Shown here piece by piece: positions 51,590-64,000 of a stretch of 64,000 bases of DNA. Positions within the stretch are counted from its first letter, which is position 1, and each line of letters begins with the position of its first letter. Below the pieces are notes generated by a model. The model saw only the letters and a program-made list of their open reading frames with translations, had not been told where the DNA came from and made no database searches. The translations under genes were made by a program, and so were the position numbers. Source of the stretch: Theocolax elegans (taxonomy: Eukaryota > Arthropoda > Insecta > Hymenoptera > Cerocephalidae); contig CM047425.1 in the NCBI GenBank assembly GCA_026168455.1, forward strand, positions 92,507,580 through 92,571,579. Direction: 5' to 3'.

Positions 51590-54500
51590 CCAGCCCTTGC
51601 TTCGGTCTTTAAAAAACATAACGTCGACGATGTTGTTTTAACTGATAGACCTTTGGCGAAATGAGAGTGGCTACTCGATTCGCGAGGAATTAATAAAAAA
51701 TAGCCTGAGGCATAGAGAAGCGGAAGCTTGCATTGTATTCTGGATTTGTAAGCGAGTAAAAGTAGCTATAGCAGGGTTAGATTTTGTTGTTTTTCAAGCT
51801 GGAAAGAAATCCGCGTTGGGGTGTACGTAAACTTAGTTGATTGCCGTTGCGCATTTTACTTTTTTCCCAACGACTCGGCCTGGACCAGTATTTTCAAAAG
51901 AAACTTTATAAATATATTCTTCGGTATGTTCGAGATGCATGAAGATATTTTTATATGAATTGACAATACAAATATAATCCGAATTATTTTACTAATTGGT
52001 GTAGTTGTGATTACACGGAGAGACAAGCTACAGTATTAAAATGGTAAAACTTCTGAAATAAAACATGTGCTTAAAGCTTCGACATAGTAAAAATTTGAAT
52101 CTAATTTTCAATTTTATTACAAATGCTAAAAAAAATTATATAATCAAGCGAACGTTAATTTTACCTACAACATTTGGATAATTATTATTTGTTCTTTCTC
52201 TCCGATTATAATTTTCGATATTACATTTTTTAATTACAAAACTGATTATTTTTATTAGTAGTTTATTTTTAATGTACAAACGATACTACACCCAAGGAAC
52301 TTGAATTTACTTGATACAGATTACTTAAATTTTAGGATAAACGGCGCCAATTTTTAATAAACTTCACAAGTATGTAATTATAAGCTACAAGTTTTAAAAT
52401 TAAATTATAATCTGAGATATATTAAAAATCCATACGTTGCACAATCTATATCTATCTTATAGTTACGACAACGTAAAAATCGTGCGCGTAGAAGCTTCCG
52501 ATGTTGATAGAACTAAACTATAAATTTACATTGATTTTTCCAGTCCCGTGTAACAGCAATGTTTTACATATTAAAAATGCCAAGATATTTGCTACCGAGT
52601 AAGTAAAAATGTGAACGTTACAACATTATAAAAACCTTAACCTCGACAGTATAGACGAATTTATAAAACGATAATTTCTATATATTTTTTTATAAATATA
52701 TTCTTAAATAAAGTATGTAAATTCGAAAAACCTACGAATGCATATAAATCCAGTAAAAGCAAAATAATTCTGAATGGATTTAAATAATTGTATATGCAAG
52801 TATAGGTGAAATGTACATAGAATGGTCAAATATTGTCACAATTTAAATATCGAAAAATTTAAAAATGTTTACATAAACCGAGTGAATATATTCATTTCGT
52901 GACTGGACATGCGATTCGAGCTGCCGGGATTTGCCGATAAATGATGTCTACCAGGACAACCTGCCAGTCGCCCACGCGTGCGCATTCCTTGTTACGAATT
53001 ACACATATACATAACCATCTGCCGGCGCTTTCTCATGCTCGAACGCGCCACTGAGGGTGGCTAATAACGATCTTGTCCTACACACACGTACACTCGTATG
53101 CATGTATGCATGTATATATGTATATATATATATATATGAGACTCACCTTATATTCTTATTCCTATTTAAATGCCAAATGTTCACTATCTGCTTCTCTGTA
53201 AAAGATGAAACTATCGAACACCGATGTTATACATAGTACAGTCTGTTTGACTTGTGGATGGCGCATGGGAATTTTCGGGAGTCGATAAGTGCAAGTACGT
53301 GTCGCACGATGCGAAAGGGGTTACTGTAATTTTAATATTAGGGTTATACGTATATACGTATATGTGTAGTATTACGTGTAGGTGTCAGGTGTAACGGGAT
53401 CTGTGCGTGTACGTATACTGCAGTTTTCAGCTTATTCGACAATTAAATGTTATTGATTTTTCGTACCCAAAACGTTACATTACATACATTTCCATTGTTT
53501 ATAAATAAATTATTAACATTTGTGATCATATTAAAATATATGGAAATCATAATACAACACGTAAAACGATAAAAGGCAAACACTCTTGTTATGTATACAT
53601 ATTAATGTGATTCTAATAATAGATAAAAGAAAATACAAATCAGTATAACACGAAACTAAATTTATCGGTAATATATATTAAATAAGAAGAAAAAAACTAT
53701 TTAGTCTAGACATAGAAAGCATATCAGCACCTAACATCCTCTAAGCGTAAAAGCTTACTGAATTATTAACGTTCGAGCTTGAATAAAACCGAGGTACCGA
53801 AGCTATCGTTACTGTGAATTAGATTCATATTTTTTATCCCTCGTAATAGTATTAGCATACTTAGTTTCAGGGCGAATATCTCGGAAAAATTGAAAGCAGG
53901 AGGCATAGCAGCAAATAGAATAATTCTATCTGTAAGATAGAGAAAGAGAGAAAAAGAAAAAGAAATACGGTCTAACAGAGAGGCGACAACGCGTCGCGAC
54001 GCGTGCTGGGTTTTTCCGATTTCCCCTTTTACACGATGCAGGGATTTTAGGTCAGTGTTCGAAAGACTATATATTGAAAGGAAAGGTGTTTAATTACTCA
54101 AATTTCAAAGTGTCAGAAACGTGGATAGACTTGGTCCTAATGACCGTACTTAGTAATGAAATGACCTGAAATTTTATATATATATATGTATTATAATAAA
54201 CAATAATATTTATTTAATTTCGTTCCGTTTGGTTTTAATATTCGTACCGAAATATATTGTAAAACATATTATATTGATATAAAAATACAGTTTTACGTAA
54301 CTGATTGAGATGGTCAGAGAGTTCTATTTAGTTGACGAATTCACCTCCGAAACCTAAAACGTAAGTTAGGTCAAATCATTAGCACGTATAATACAGGTAT
54401 GTGTACACACATAGGAAGCAATGAACGGCTAAATAAAAGGATATATATTCAAGCGGCTCTCTTTGACGATGGTCATTCAATGATGGCTTCTATACGAGCT

Positions 54501-57429
54501 TTTCTAAAATATAATCATTGCGGCTGTAGGAACGTATATATTATTCTACGGCTTCGGGGCGGGCTGTTTACCTGAGTAATTTGTCAGCGCATAATATCCG
54601 AATGGGCAAATCCGACCCCGTGGAAGCCACAGGAGCCGGCTTTTCAGGGCTGGTCAGCGGGTGGTATAACTATTACAACGAGAAGAGAAGACCACCTTTT
54701 AAATCTTCTATTACTTACGAAACTCTTCGCTGCGTTCACGAAATCTGCTCCAGAAAGACTTTTTTGTGGAGTAATCGACTAGTTTTATGGTCGACCAACT
54801 TTTCAACCTGATGGTTTAATCGACCATTCGCATTTGTTGTACTATCATTATTATATTACTTATTTCTTTTTCAATATTTTCTAAAAATATAGCAATGTTT
54901 AATGTGTGGGTTAAACTTTTCGTATTATGTATTTATATTTTAAATAAATAATTATACTATAATAATACGCGCACAAGAGCAAAATTATGCGTATGCAAAA
55001 AATTTAAACAAATATTTAATTCAATTAAATTTAATTAAAAAAAAAGAAAATGTATATGGTATTTAAACTTACGAAATATCTATTGATAATTATATACGTA
55101 AATAAATATTTTATTAAAATGACTAAATGTTTTTTGTGCGTACGCGTAGGCTTAGGCTATTACAACTTGCCTCTATAATTCAAAGACTATAGTTACGTGT
55201 ATATTACACATTGTTTTAATAAACATTTAATTTGCATACAGTTGATATACGTATGAATCAAGAGTCTATAGAGTTGAACAAAAATCGTATAACGCTATAA
55301 GCTAAGTGTCAATATTTCAAAACTCAATCAAGCGTTACCAGAGTGATACTCGAAGCAGTGCGATGTATAATATAGAGGGGCGTTTCGTGTAGTGTGCACA
55401 TTCAATGTCCCGCATATCTACCTCAACGCCTTTTTGCTCACTGATGAAAATACAAGGAGGTTTTGTTTGAATACACACTTGCATCTGTTGTTATTCTATT
55501 AAATCGTTTGAATTCAAAGCAAGTGACAATTTATTAGACTGTTTATTAGCCTCCGCAATTATTGACCAATTATAATTGTACACAATTTTTTAAATGGTCA
55601 CTCGTTTAATGATTTTTATAGTTTATAAGGTATTTCAATATTAGTTAATAATCAATATTTTAGGTCTAATAATAATTGCTACGTTTGATTGTCTAAATTT
55701 AAAAATTTTGCGTTAAGGAGGTGTTGAATTCAGGAAACTATAGGAAAATAAGAAAAATCTTTTATGTTAGGATATCATGCATAATTTAAACAATATACTT
55801 AAATATTTTCAGATTTTATAATTTATATTTTTAAATTAAAAATAGAGATAAATAATGAAGTTGAGTATTATTTATTGAATAAAATTATACTATTTAAGAT
55901 ATTACAGTACATAAGTACCAAACTGTGTGAAATAAGAAAATGTTCAAAATTAATTAATAACTAAATTCAAAAATAGTCATCAAGCAACGTGCAGTATTAA
56001 AAGTTCGCAAGAAGGGAACTACTAAGAACAATGCAACGAAAGAAAATAAAACCATTCCCTATGCAAATATTATTCAGTGCAATAATCAAACTTGTAAAGC
56101 CTCTCAATGAAGTTGGTAAAAGTTCGAGTTGGGCTTCCCTCGGTATATATATACATGCATACATACACAAGTCCATCGTTCTCCATTGTATATGTAGAGC
56201 GACGGAGAGGTCGATGTATGGGTCCGATTTACCAAGTAGCTGTGACAAATGACGACAAAAGACTGCCTCTGTTTGACGCGCGCTCGATCTAGGCCCCGCA
56301 CCGTAGCTCTATGGGTACGACAGCCTTCACAATTGAAGAAAGAAGAGCGAGAAAAATATACCGAGAGGCGCGCGCCAGTCTACGGGAGGCGATTATTTTA
56401 CCCCTGAGACGTGTAGACGCTTTTTTTTCTCTCTCTCCCTCCCTCCCTCCTTCCCTCTCTCTCACTCGTTGATTTTCGGTGATTACATATTGGTCGACCG
56501 CAGGACTTTAGGACGACTGAGCGTTGCCGCTGTTTCTTCTTTGTGCAGCGATTACCGCCTAAATCACCGTGAAATGCCCCGTGAAAATGTTCATTGTTAC
56601 CGAAGGCGCAGGTAAGAGTTTCTTTTTCCCTGTAGATTCTTACCAACTATATTCAAACGCTTTATCTTGCAAGGTTTTCCTTGGGAATTCGTTTTATATC
56701 ATTTTCTTTGGCCTGCGATCCCTGGTTCAAAAATGTTTATACTACATTAGTAGAATAACAAGAAAATATTTTAGTATATCTTTTATTATACCATTTATAT
56801 ATATTTAACCAGTATTTAAAATTGTAGAGGTCTTCAAATTATATTTGATCAGTGTGTGTCGTCTTAATTACAAGACGTAACGAAATAACAAAATAACAAC
56901 AAAATAATAAACTAAAAAAAATAAATATCATATATACCCATACATTATTCGGATAGTAAAACAGGATGAATTACTAAGTGAAATGAGTTTCGTAAGTTTA
57001 ATAACAAGTTTATTATCATTATTATAGTTATTGATCGAAAATCTTATTTACAAGGTACGATAGGATTTTATATATATATGTGTGTATATATATATATAGT
57101 AATCTCATAACTTCACAAAGCATATTGTGAATTTGCTCTCTTATAACTAAATATTTTGTTAACTAATCAACTTTCTGTCATACACGCATTTCATAGAATA
57201 TTCTGACCAACAAATTTAATATTAGTTATATTTATTATATATACTTATATATTTTACATATGTTTCTTTTTATATACAGCTATACAGTGTCCACCTCCAC
57301 TACCAAGTTAGTTTCAGCTTCAACTTTTTTTTTTCGTATACTTTTTTCTGTCTTATTGCAACTTACGTACTATGTACGCCTTAGTTTTACACATTTAATC
57401 TTACGTGTGTATGCGCCTTTCGCATAAAA

Positions 57430-57443
57430 AATATATATATATG

Positions 57444-57505
<62 letters not shown>
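57430..57505. repeat. Long (AT)n microsatellite
   Basis: About 76 bases of AT repeats interrupted by ATGTAT units at the left. It is the longest simple repeat in the window. Confidence 0.95.
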
Positions 57506-57506
<1 letters not shown>

Positions 57507-57849
57507 CTCTCCATTAAATATAAGAATGAGAAAGCCTTTTGACATATTGTGATATGTTTGTATCACAGTTGTCTGTTCCGCGTTCACTGCTGATGCTTTG
57601 GCATGCGGAAACAGTTTCTTTTCTTTTGTATTTACCTCTCTCGTTTAAGTTAAAAATATTTATAAACTGTACCAAGTTATTTTATACTTACTACGTGCAT
57701 TTAAACAATTCGTCGGATGCGTCACAACGCTGAATCTATTATGTCCATTTTTTATGAGATCATTTCGCAATCGCAAAATAATAATAAATATAATGACTTT
57801 TGATAAAAAAAAGATTAACATTTTTACCGCTTTTTTTTGCGTAATTGTT

Positions 57850-58310
57850 CGCGTGAAAAAATTTAACTTTATCTTAAGTTTATATTAAGTTTATGTTTGG
57901 CTAAAACTCCATATGACGTTATCCAACGCGGTTGAGCTGAACTGAGATAATTTAATATTAAAATTTGTCTAAATTTCGTAATAAGTTAAGCTAAAGTTAA
58001 CATAAAGTTTAGATAAACTTTTACTGATAATAAGTAAATAAAATAAAATTAAAAAGAAATTCAGACAAAGTTTTTATAAAGTTTATATATATATTATGTC
58101 AAGTTTATTGAAAGTTGATCAAAAGATTATCAGTAAAAGTTTATCTAAACTTTAGATTAACTTACTACGAACTTTAGACAAATTTATTATTAAATTATCC
58201 AAGTTCAGCTCAGTCCCGTTGAATAACGTCATATAAAGTTTAGCCTAACATAAACTTAATATAAACTTAAGATGAAGTTAAATTAAATTATTAAATTTTC
58301 TTACGCGGGT
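57850..58310. mobile_element. Imperfect 461-bp foldback element
   Basis: The left arm 57850-58033 and right arm 58126-58310 are inverted copies. Shared stretches include CTTAAGTTTATATTAAGTTT and TTTAGATAAACTTTTACTG. The arms have scattered differences. The right end reads ACCCGCGTAAGAAAA from outside in, close to the CCCCGCGTAAAAA end of the palindrome at 45860-46655; the left end is more decayed (TCGCGTGAAAAAA). There is no coding capacity. It lies just beyond the 3' end of tll. Confidence 0.75.
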
Positions 58311-58585
58311 GTCCACGAAAGTAATGACTTTTACTAACAAAAGTATATTTCGATTACAAAATTGGAAACTTTGATCAGAAAAAGAGAGATCCCGTAGAAA
58401 TGATCGAAGGATTAATAAATTGCTTTCATACGCAAAACAAAGACTAAATTATATAACTTAATTATCTAATCATATGCATTGAAACAATGCAATAACAATA
58501 TTTTATCATTCAGATTGTTCTGAATCCTTAAAAAACACTTAAAAACTATAATCTAACTGTAATCAGTCACACAACATTGTTCTTA

Positions 58586-60846
58586 TCATGACTTAGCGTA
58601 TACATCGCATATGATTTTTTCCACAGTGGCATCTCCGATAGTCCTTCTAAAGAAAACTTCTTCGATCGCATGTGCTGATACTGTCCTGAGCATGGGTAGC
58701 ATGAGAATAAGTTTGCTAAATCTCATGGCTCCGATCGAACTGGTAGCAGCCATCCTAGCACCCAAGGCAGTTTGAGCGCCATCTCTCAACCTGACGACAG
58801 TCGCGGCGTCTCTGAGTCTACTACCACCTGTTCCGGGTGACACCGAGCCACTGCTACTGCGACTGCTCGGCACGGATTCACAATCAAGTCCAGCTTTGTA
58901 GAGCATAACCGCCCTCACGCAAGAATATTCGTGAGGGTCAAGGCCAAGGCTATTGAAGGCGATAATGGTTTCGCGGAAACGACTCGCCTCGAGTGCTAGA
59001 CCTAGCCCGTGTGGTCCTGGAGGCAGTAGTGGCGTGGGGTCTAGGTGAGGGACACATTGAGCTGCTGCGAGGATGAAAAGCTCGCGCCATGATGCTTCTA
59101 AAACCGTCAATTGATCTTCCATGCAGAGTCCGGAATTGGCATTTAAGTCGCGAGCCCAGGTTACGTTCAGGAAGAGCAAACGCGCTGCCTGCTCGCACAT
59201 CGTCTCGCCGATTGTCAATGGAAATCGTAATGGAATCGACGAAATCGATGGAGATGTTGATACCTAAAATTATAATCATTTTTCAATTGATAAATATACT
59301 TCCAAAATGTGTATGTAGTTATGTATAATTATCAGTTAATGTTAATATTGAACGTAAATAGTTAAGATGTATTTCATTATCGTATTTACCTTGGTCAAAC
59401 CGAAGTTGCTGTAGATTGGGTGAGGTATCACGTGATGTGCCGTAGGCGTAGCAACCGTCACGCGAGGTTCTCGAAGCTCAGGTTCTGATTTGGGCATCAC
59501 AAGATCCAGAGCTATATTCGTTTGTGGGACACTCGATGATACTATATCAGGTTGTTTGCCGCCATAGTACAGGGCCATTTGCCTACGCAGAGTTGAATTA
59601 CGGGGTCCACGCTCGTGTTGGACGGCTAAAATAGAGTGATAAATTAAATTTAAAATTTTGGCTAATTATCGATCGTAATACAATTGAAGTAAAAACATTA
59701 TTTACTTCGCTTACCATCTCTATTCATGCCGGCTTGGATGCATTTAGCAAGTCTGCAAGCACGACACTGATTCCTATGAGTTTTGTCAACCATGCATCCT
59801 CCCTCGGCTTTGGCTTTGCATGCATATTGACGATTACGTCGGATAGACCGTTTGAAGAAACCAGCGCAACCATCGCATGCATAAATACCGTAATGCTTAC
59901 CAGACGAATGATCTCTGCACACCTTGCAGGGCACGTCAAGTAGAATGCGGCCTGTAAATTAAATAATCATTTGTAATTAAAACTACCTGTAATTAAATAT
60001 ATCTTTCGTTTGTTTTGAGTAAGCTTTTTATTAAGAGAGGCTTGTAGTTTGTAGTTTTATCTATATTAATTCAGATACAATTAATATTTTGCTAATAGAC
60101 ACATTTTTAAATAATATTATAAAAATAAATCATTTGTTGTCGTTGATTGATTGAAAAAAAAAGAAATAGTTTAAACGGACGGCAGGAAAATAATACGTCG
60201 AAATTTTAGGTCGAGAAACGTCGTCATCGACACCAGCTAAACGGCTCTCGAGCATTCGCACAGGATCATAATAAAGAAAGCTACGAATCGATTGGTAGAT
60301 TGCGATACGATGAAGTGTCGTATTTCTAGCGCTGCTCACTTATGGTTGTGCCGTGCGATGAATGGGTACTGCAGCAGCCACATCCGGTCCATTCAACGCC
60401 CTATTCATCCCCGGTTTCGCTCTCGGGGGCTTTTTCATCCACACCGTACACATTATACGAGGCGTGGGCGGAGACTGCTCGACTCTCGAGAATCTGTTCC
60501 TCTCTTTTTCGCTCATTCATCGGGGCCTCCGTCTTTCGGTTGGACTCGTACACACACATATACACGTATATATGGGCATAACGTATATACATCTGTATAC
60601 GACTTTCGCGACAAATCGATGCCATTCATCGGTTTTCGTCGGCCCGTCATTCACTGAAAAGTGCATGTTTTTCCTCCGTAAACGGGTTCCCACTCAAAAT
60701 ACCGTCATTCATCAAGCGCGAGATTAACGCCAGCGCACGACCGGTTACTATGAATGAATAAACTTACTCTCACTCCTCTTTCTTTCGTCCTCCCTCTTGT
60801 CCTCGTATCTTTCTTCGAGGTACGCTCTGGGACTTTTCGATTTCAT
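58586..60846 (-). CDS. tll: Tailless nuclear receptor (NR2E family transcription factor)
   Basis: Exons on the minus strand are 60846-60768, 59951-59715, 59625-59390 and 59263-58586, giving 409 aa. Introns of 816, 89 and 126 bases have GT-AG ends, and all phases close. Exon 1 ([17 protein letters not shown]...) joins through a split Ser to [11 protein letters not shown]. The DNA-binding domain (about 35-101) has zinc Cys at 35, 38, 52, 55 and 71, 79, 89, 92. The P box is [11 protein letters not shown], with the Ala typical of tailless. Seven residues lie between the first two Cys of finger 2, a TLX/tailless hallmark. The [15 protein letters not shown] extension follows. The ligand-binding domain in exon 4 has [28 protein letters not shown] and a C-terminal [17 protein letters not shown] helix. 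In Drosophila, tll represses and activates terminal-patterning and brain neuroblast genes as a nuclear factor. Length is near that of the fly protein (about 450 aa). The promoter was not located. Confidence 0.95.
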
Positions 60847-63800
60847 TGAGTCGAATTTAAGAATGACGTTTAAGGAAGTATTTGACGTTTTCACAAAACT
60901 TCGTCCACGCTATTAAATACCGAATGAAAGGGACAGCATTTGGACAACGGTAAACTGGGTCTGCTAATGTAGCTTTTTCGACTGCTAAAATATCTTTGGC
61001 CATGGGCAGGCTGTACAAACTTTCCTCTATTCGATCAACTCTTATTAATTTATTTTGTATCGGTATATACAAATATATGTTTATTTTAAATAAGTTTAAC
61101 CGATGAGTTAGCATTTCGATCCAAAAAAAAAGTATTGACGCTTTTGCTGCATTTAAAATGTAGCGTATAAATCAATAAATATACTTATTTAACATTATAA
61201 AATATACAATTTGGTTACGATAATATTGGGATACGACGGTTATAAAAATTAAATGAGATGAGCAAAAAAGCAAGAAAAAGAATAACTCGATAAAACATTT
61301 AAGTTAACAGACATTAACGAAAACTATCAAAGTGCATAAAAGCGTCCGAACGAAAATCGCCGGAGTGAGTTCGATGCAAAAACCGCAAAAATCAGTCATA
61401 AGTTATCCATAATGCTCGCTTTTACCCTCGATCTTACGAGAACGGAAATGAACTCGAGCTTGCAGCCTGGCCAATGAATGATAAATCACCAAAGTTTTGC
61501 CAGAGACACCCTCGATTCGCGCACCAAGGCTGTGTTTACGCAAACGAACGGCCGTACGCTGCTTTTTGTGTGTCCGAGGCAAATGCACTTTCTGCATTCG
61601 GGAGGAAAAAAAAATAGTTATAGGAGAATAAAAGTAGAAGACAGAACAATAGATAGAGAAAATAGGAAAATACTGTAATCATAGACGCGTCCTCGTTATC
61701 TTGCATAATTAATTTCATGTGTAGGGAGTAAAGCTATTCGAAATATATTTTTATCTCTCGTCAGATTCAACGGAATTGTTATTACTTTTTTCTTGTCTAA
61801 CAGAAACCCTTAATAATAAATTAAATAGCAACATAGAACTAATGTTACATATGGATACAATTTATTATACGATTAGCTACTCTTTTTGGATATAGATAGA
61901 ATGTTGTACATAAAACATGATAAATTAGTAAAAAAAATATATCACTAAAAAAAATACATATTACTGTATCGATGTTAAAATACAGTTGTACACATAAATC
62001 CAAAATTAATGTTGCTAATTATTACACGCGCAAAAATAATTCCTTAAACGATCGTAAAGGTATATTTTTAACAAGTAATAATATAACACAAGTAGATTTC
62101 ATCTATAAGAAATCTGTTCGAGTTGAAGACATCTCATTGAAAAAAATTTCCGGGGTAAATGAATCACGGAAGTTTTTCTACTTTCGAACAAAGATCCATA
62201 ACATCCTGCCTGTAGTTCGCTTAGCCTCTCGAAGAGGATAATAAAAATTCCAGGAAATAGATGCCCGAGAGGGAAAGAGAGAGAGAGAGAGAGAGATTGA
62301 AAAAAAAAATACGGATGATGAAGAGCGCCATGGTAACGAAAAAAAGGCACAAGAAACTACCCTTGATATAGTAGTCTTGGATGCGCGTCGCGAAAGCGCG
62401 TTCGTGTGTAGCGCTAAACCGAAATTATACATTGACTGTCGCGAGTGGGCGTCACACGGTTATATACCTACACAAGGGGAGGGTAAGAGAAAAAAGTAAG
62501 AGCCACACGTGTGCGTATATAATATACGTACGTGTGTAACTGAATTTTTCATAAGCGATATCGGAGGGTAGCTCCTGGCTACTGCTGCTGGCATTCGTCT
62601 CAAAAATTCATGAGCTTTTTTACAATATTCGTTGGGTGTCTTCGTATTCTTATATTCTTTCTCTTTCTTTCTCTCCCTCTCTTTCTCTCTTTCGCTCAAC
62701 TAACTTTTCCCCGTACCTAACTTTGCCTCGGACGAAGCTCATACCTCGATTATAATTACTGTCGCGGGAAATAGGTGCAAAACAAAGTGGGAAAAACGAC
62801 CTATACGGATTCTTTAGTCGCATGCTCGAGTAATTAATGTAATCGTGCGTTCTTGAGAAATTTTCGACGTGTATATATGTATATGTGTGTATATATATCT
62901 AGTACCACTGATATCCCACTGATAATTGCTCGTATCACTTATTTTAGACGCGTTACAACTTTTCAATTGTTTCACTACTACTCTCAATATGTTATTATTT
63001 TTTTCACGTATTTTACATTTTTTATATTAAAAGATAAATATAATTGTTTTGATGCTTCAAACGTAAATTTTTTACCGTTGCAAGTGATTTTTCTATTTTT
63101 TATGGCTTTCCACAAATGTATCAACGTAAATTATGTAACAGCGGCATGAAATATTATTGGAAAAATCAATTGTCAATACGCATTTTCTATACATTTATAA
63201 AGCAAATACAGATAATATTAATCAATTGTATTTAGATTTCTTTTCTCATAATTATTTTAAATATCACATTGTAAGAACGTTACGTTACAGATTTTAAATA
63301 TATTGTAATATAAGTATATTAATTCAGTAATCATTATATAAAAAATAATTATTGATTTTAATTTTTACATTAAAAGTACAACATTTTACGAGTCTCGATA
63401 AAGCTTGTAACCTTTAATTAATTGAATAGCACTGTGTTTCCGTGACATATAAGATTTTATATACGCGAATGTTTTATTATAGAAATTATTTAAAAAATTT
63501 GTAGTAATGTGAAATCTATCTAATTTTATACCCTAGGGTTTCTAACCACATAACTGTCAAGATTTACTCAATATATCATGTTTACACTAATTTAAAAGCA
63601 TAGTCAACAGCACTGAAGAATCGGATTCACAAAAATAGAGTAATGAAATACACATATTGCGTAGAACACTACTAAAGCAAACTGCGAAATGTGGTGAAAA
63701 TTTATTTGCTGTTACTCGATCGGATTTTTAAAATGTAAATTTGCACATATGCAGCATTTACGTCTTTATATACGTGCAGGACGCGCGCGTGCGACGAAAT

Positions 63801-64000
63801 AATGTTCCGTTTTTTGTTTGAGGGTGGGAGAAGATGAGGGCGTGCGCATCTGTAATATTACGCGGTCACGTATAAGTGCAGGGTTGGCTTTTAACGTGAC
63901 AGGTTGGACTTTTTGCTCTCTTCGCGCACCGGCTATTTCTATTGATTTTGCGCCACGCGAGTGTGTACCGATGGATGTCTGACACACGCATACTTTATAA
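60847..64000. other. Region upstream of tll
   Basis: Presumed 5' leader and regulatory DNA of tll; no other gene is supported. It contains a (GA)n microsatellite at 62275-62297, a CT-rich tract at about 62.65-62.70 kb and AT-rich spacer. The GC-richer block at 60.3-60.75 kb, inside tll intron 1 and next to exon 1, and the patch at 61.35-61.57 kb could be regulatory. Open frames here lack motifs or splice context. Confidence 0.5.

Larger units (their letters stand above)
46991..57429. other. Gene-poor interval, right part
   Basis: No gene is supported. It contains AT and GA microsatellites, CT-rich stretches near 49.8 and 56.42-56.47 kb, and GC-richer patches near 49.6-50.3, 54.5-54.8 and 56.2-56.6 kb. 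The open frame at 54581-54811 looks coding-like but matches nothing I know. An exon-like ATG-to-GTAAGAG segment occurs at 56572-56613 after a CT-rich tract and a TGTGCAG. Neither has a partner exon that I can see. Confidence 0.5.

Noticed and set aside
52010..52060. Third copy of the ACACTGAG MITE
   Set aside because: Only short matches (ACACGGAGAGA, AATGGTAAA) and no opposing inverted end.
60857..61114. 85-codon minus-strand frame just upstream of tll
   Set aside because: No motif and no splice link to tll exon 1; more likely tll leader or flanking DNA.

Overview
The window is animal nuclear DNA: very AT-rich, with coding sequence cut into short exons by GT-AG introns, TATA promoters, many microsatellites and several small DNA transposons. 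The nuclear-receptor gene at the right end is an insect tailless orthologue, so this is an insect. AT content, foldback/MITE load and compact tailless introns would suit a hymenopteran such as an ant, but that last step is inference.

Left half (about 5.4 to 35.5 kb, plus strand). Three tandem multi-exon genes, called A, B and C here, encode secreted Q/P/A/Y-rich low-complexity proteins. I rebuilt all three from splice sites and reading-frame phase: A has 4 exons and 322 aa, B has 5 exons and 517 aa, C has 4 exons and 218 aa. Each begins with a 4-5 codon first exon that splits the signal peptide, then has a phase-1 intron just after a Y-x-D motif. Each carries two copies of a short motif resembling P-x-x-I-Q-E-L-L-x-x-Q. 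They are clearly paralogues and look like cuticle or other extracellular-matrix proteins. I do not recognise a named family: no chitin-binding Rebers-Riddiford motif is visible.

The introns of A and B hold mobile-element debris: a 675-bp foldback, a 234-bp MITE, a deleted DNA transposon with a PHD-like transposase tail, and a hammerhead-ribozyme-like core of the kind found in Penelope-like retroelements.

Middle (35.5 to 58.5 kb). I found no supportable gene in these 23 kb. They hold GA/CT and AT microsatellites, a hAT-like MITE, a nearly perfect 796-bp palindrome with a tRNA-like sequence in each arm, a second tRNA-like remnant, another foldback element, and scattered GC-richer islands that could be regulatory.

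Right end (58.6 to 60.8 kb, minus strand). A complete 4-exon tailless (tll) gene encodes 409 aa with DNA-binding and ligand-binding domains. It points toward the A-B-C cluster, so the two loci are tail to tail. Upstream of tll (60.85 to 64 kb) no further gene is visible.

The A-B-C genes presumably work as co-expressed secreted structural proteins. tll is a transcription factor with no evident functional link to them beyond being neighbours.
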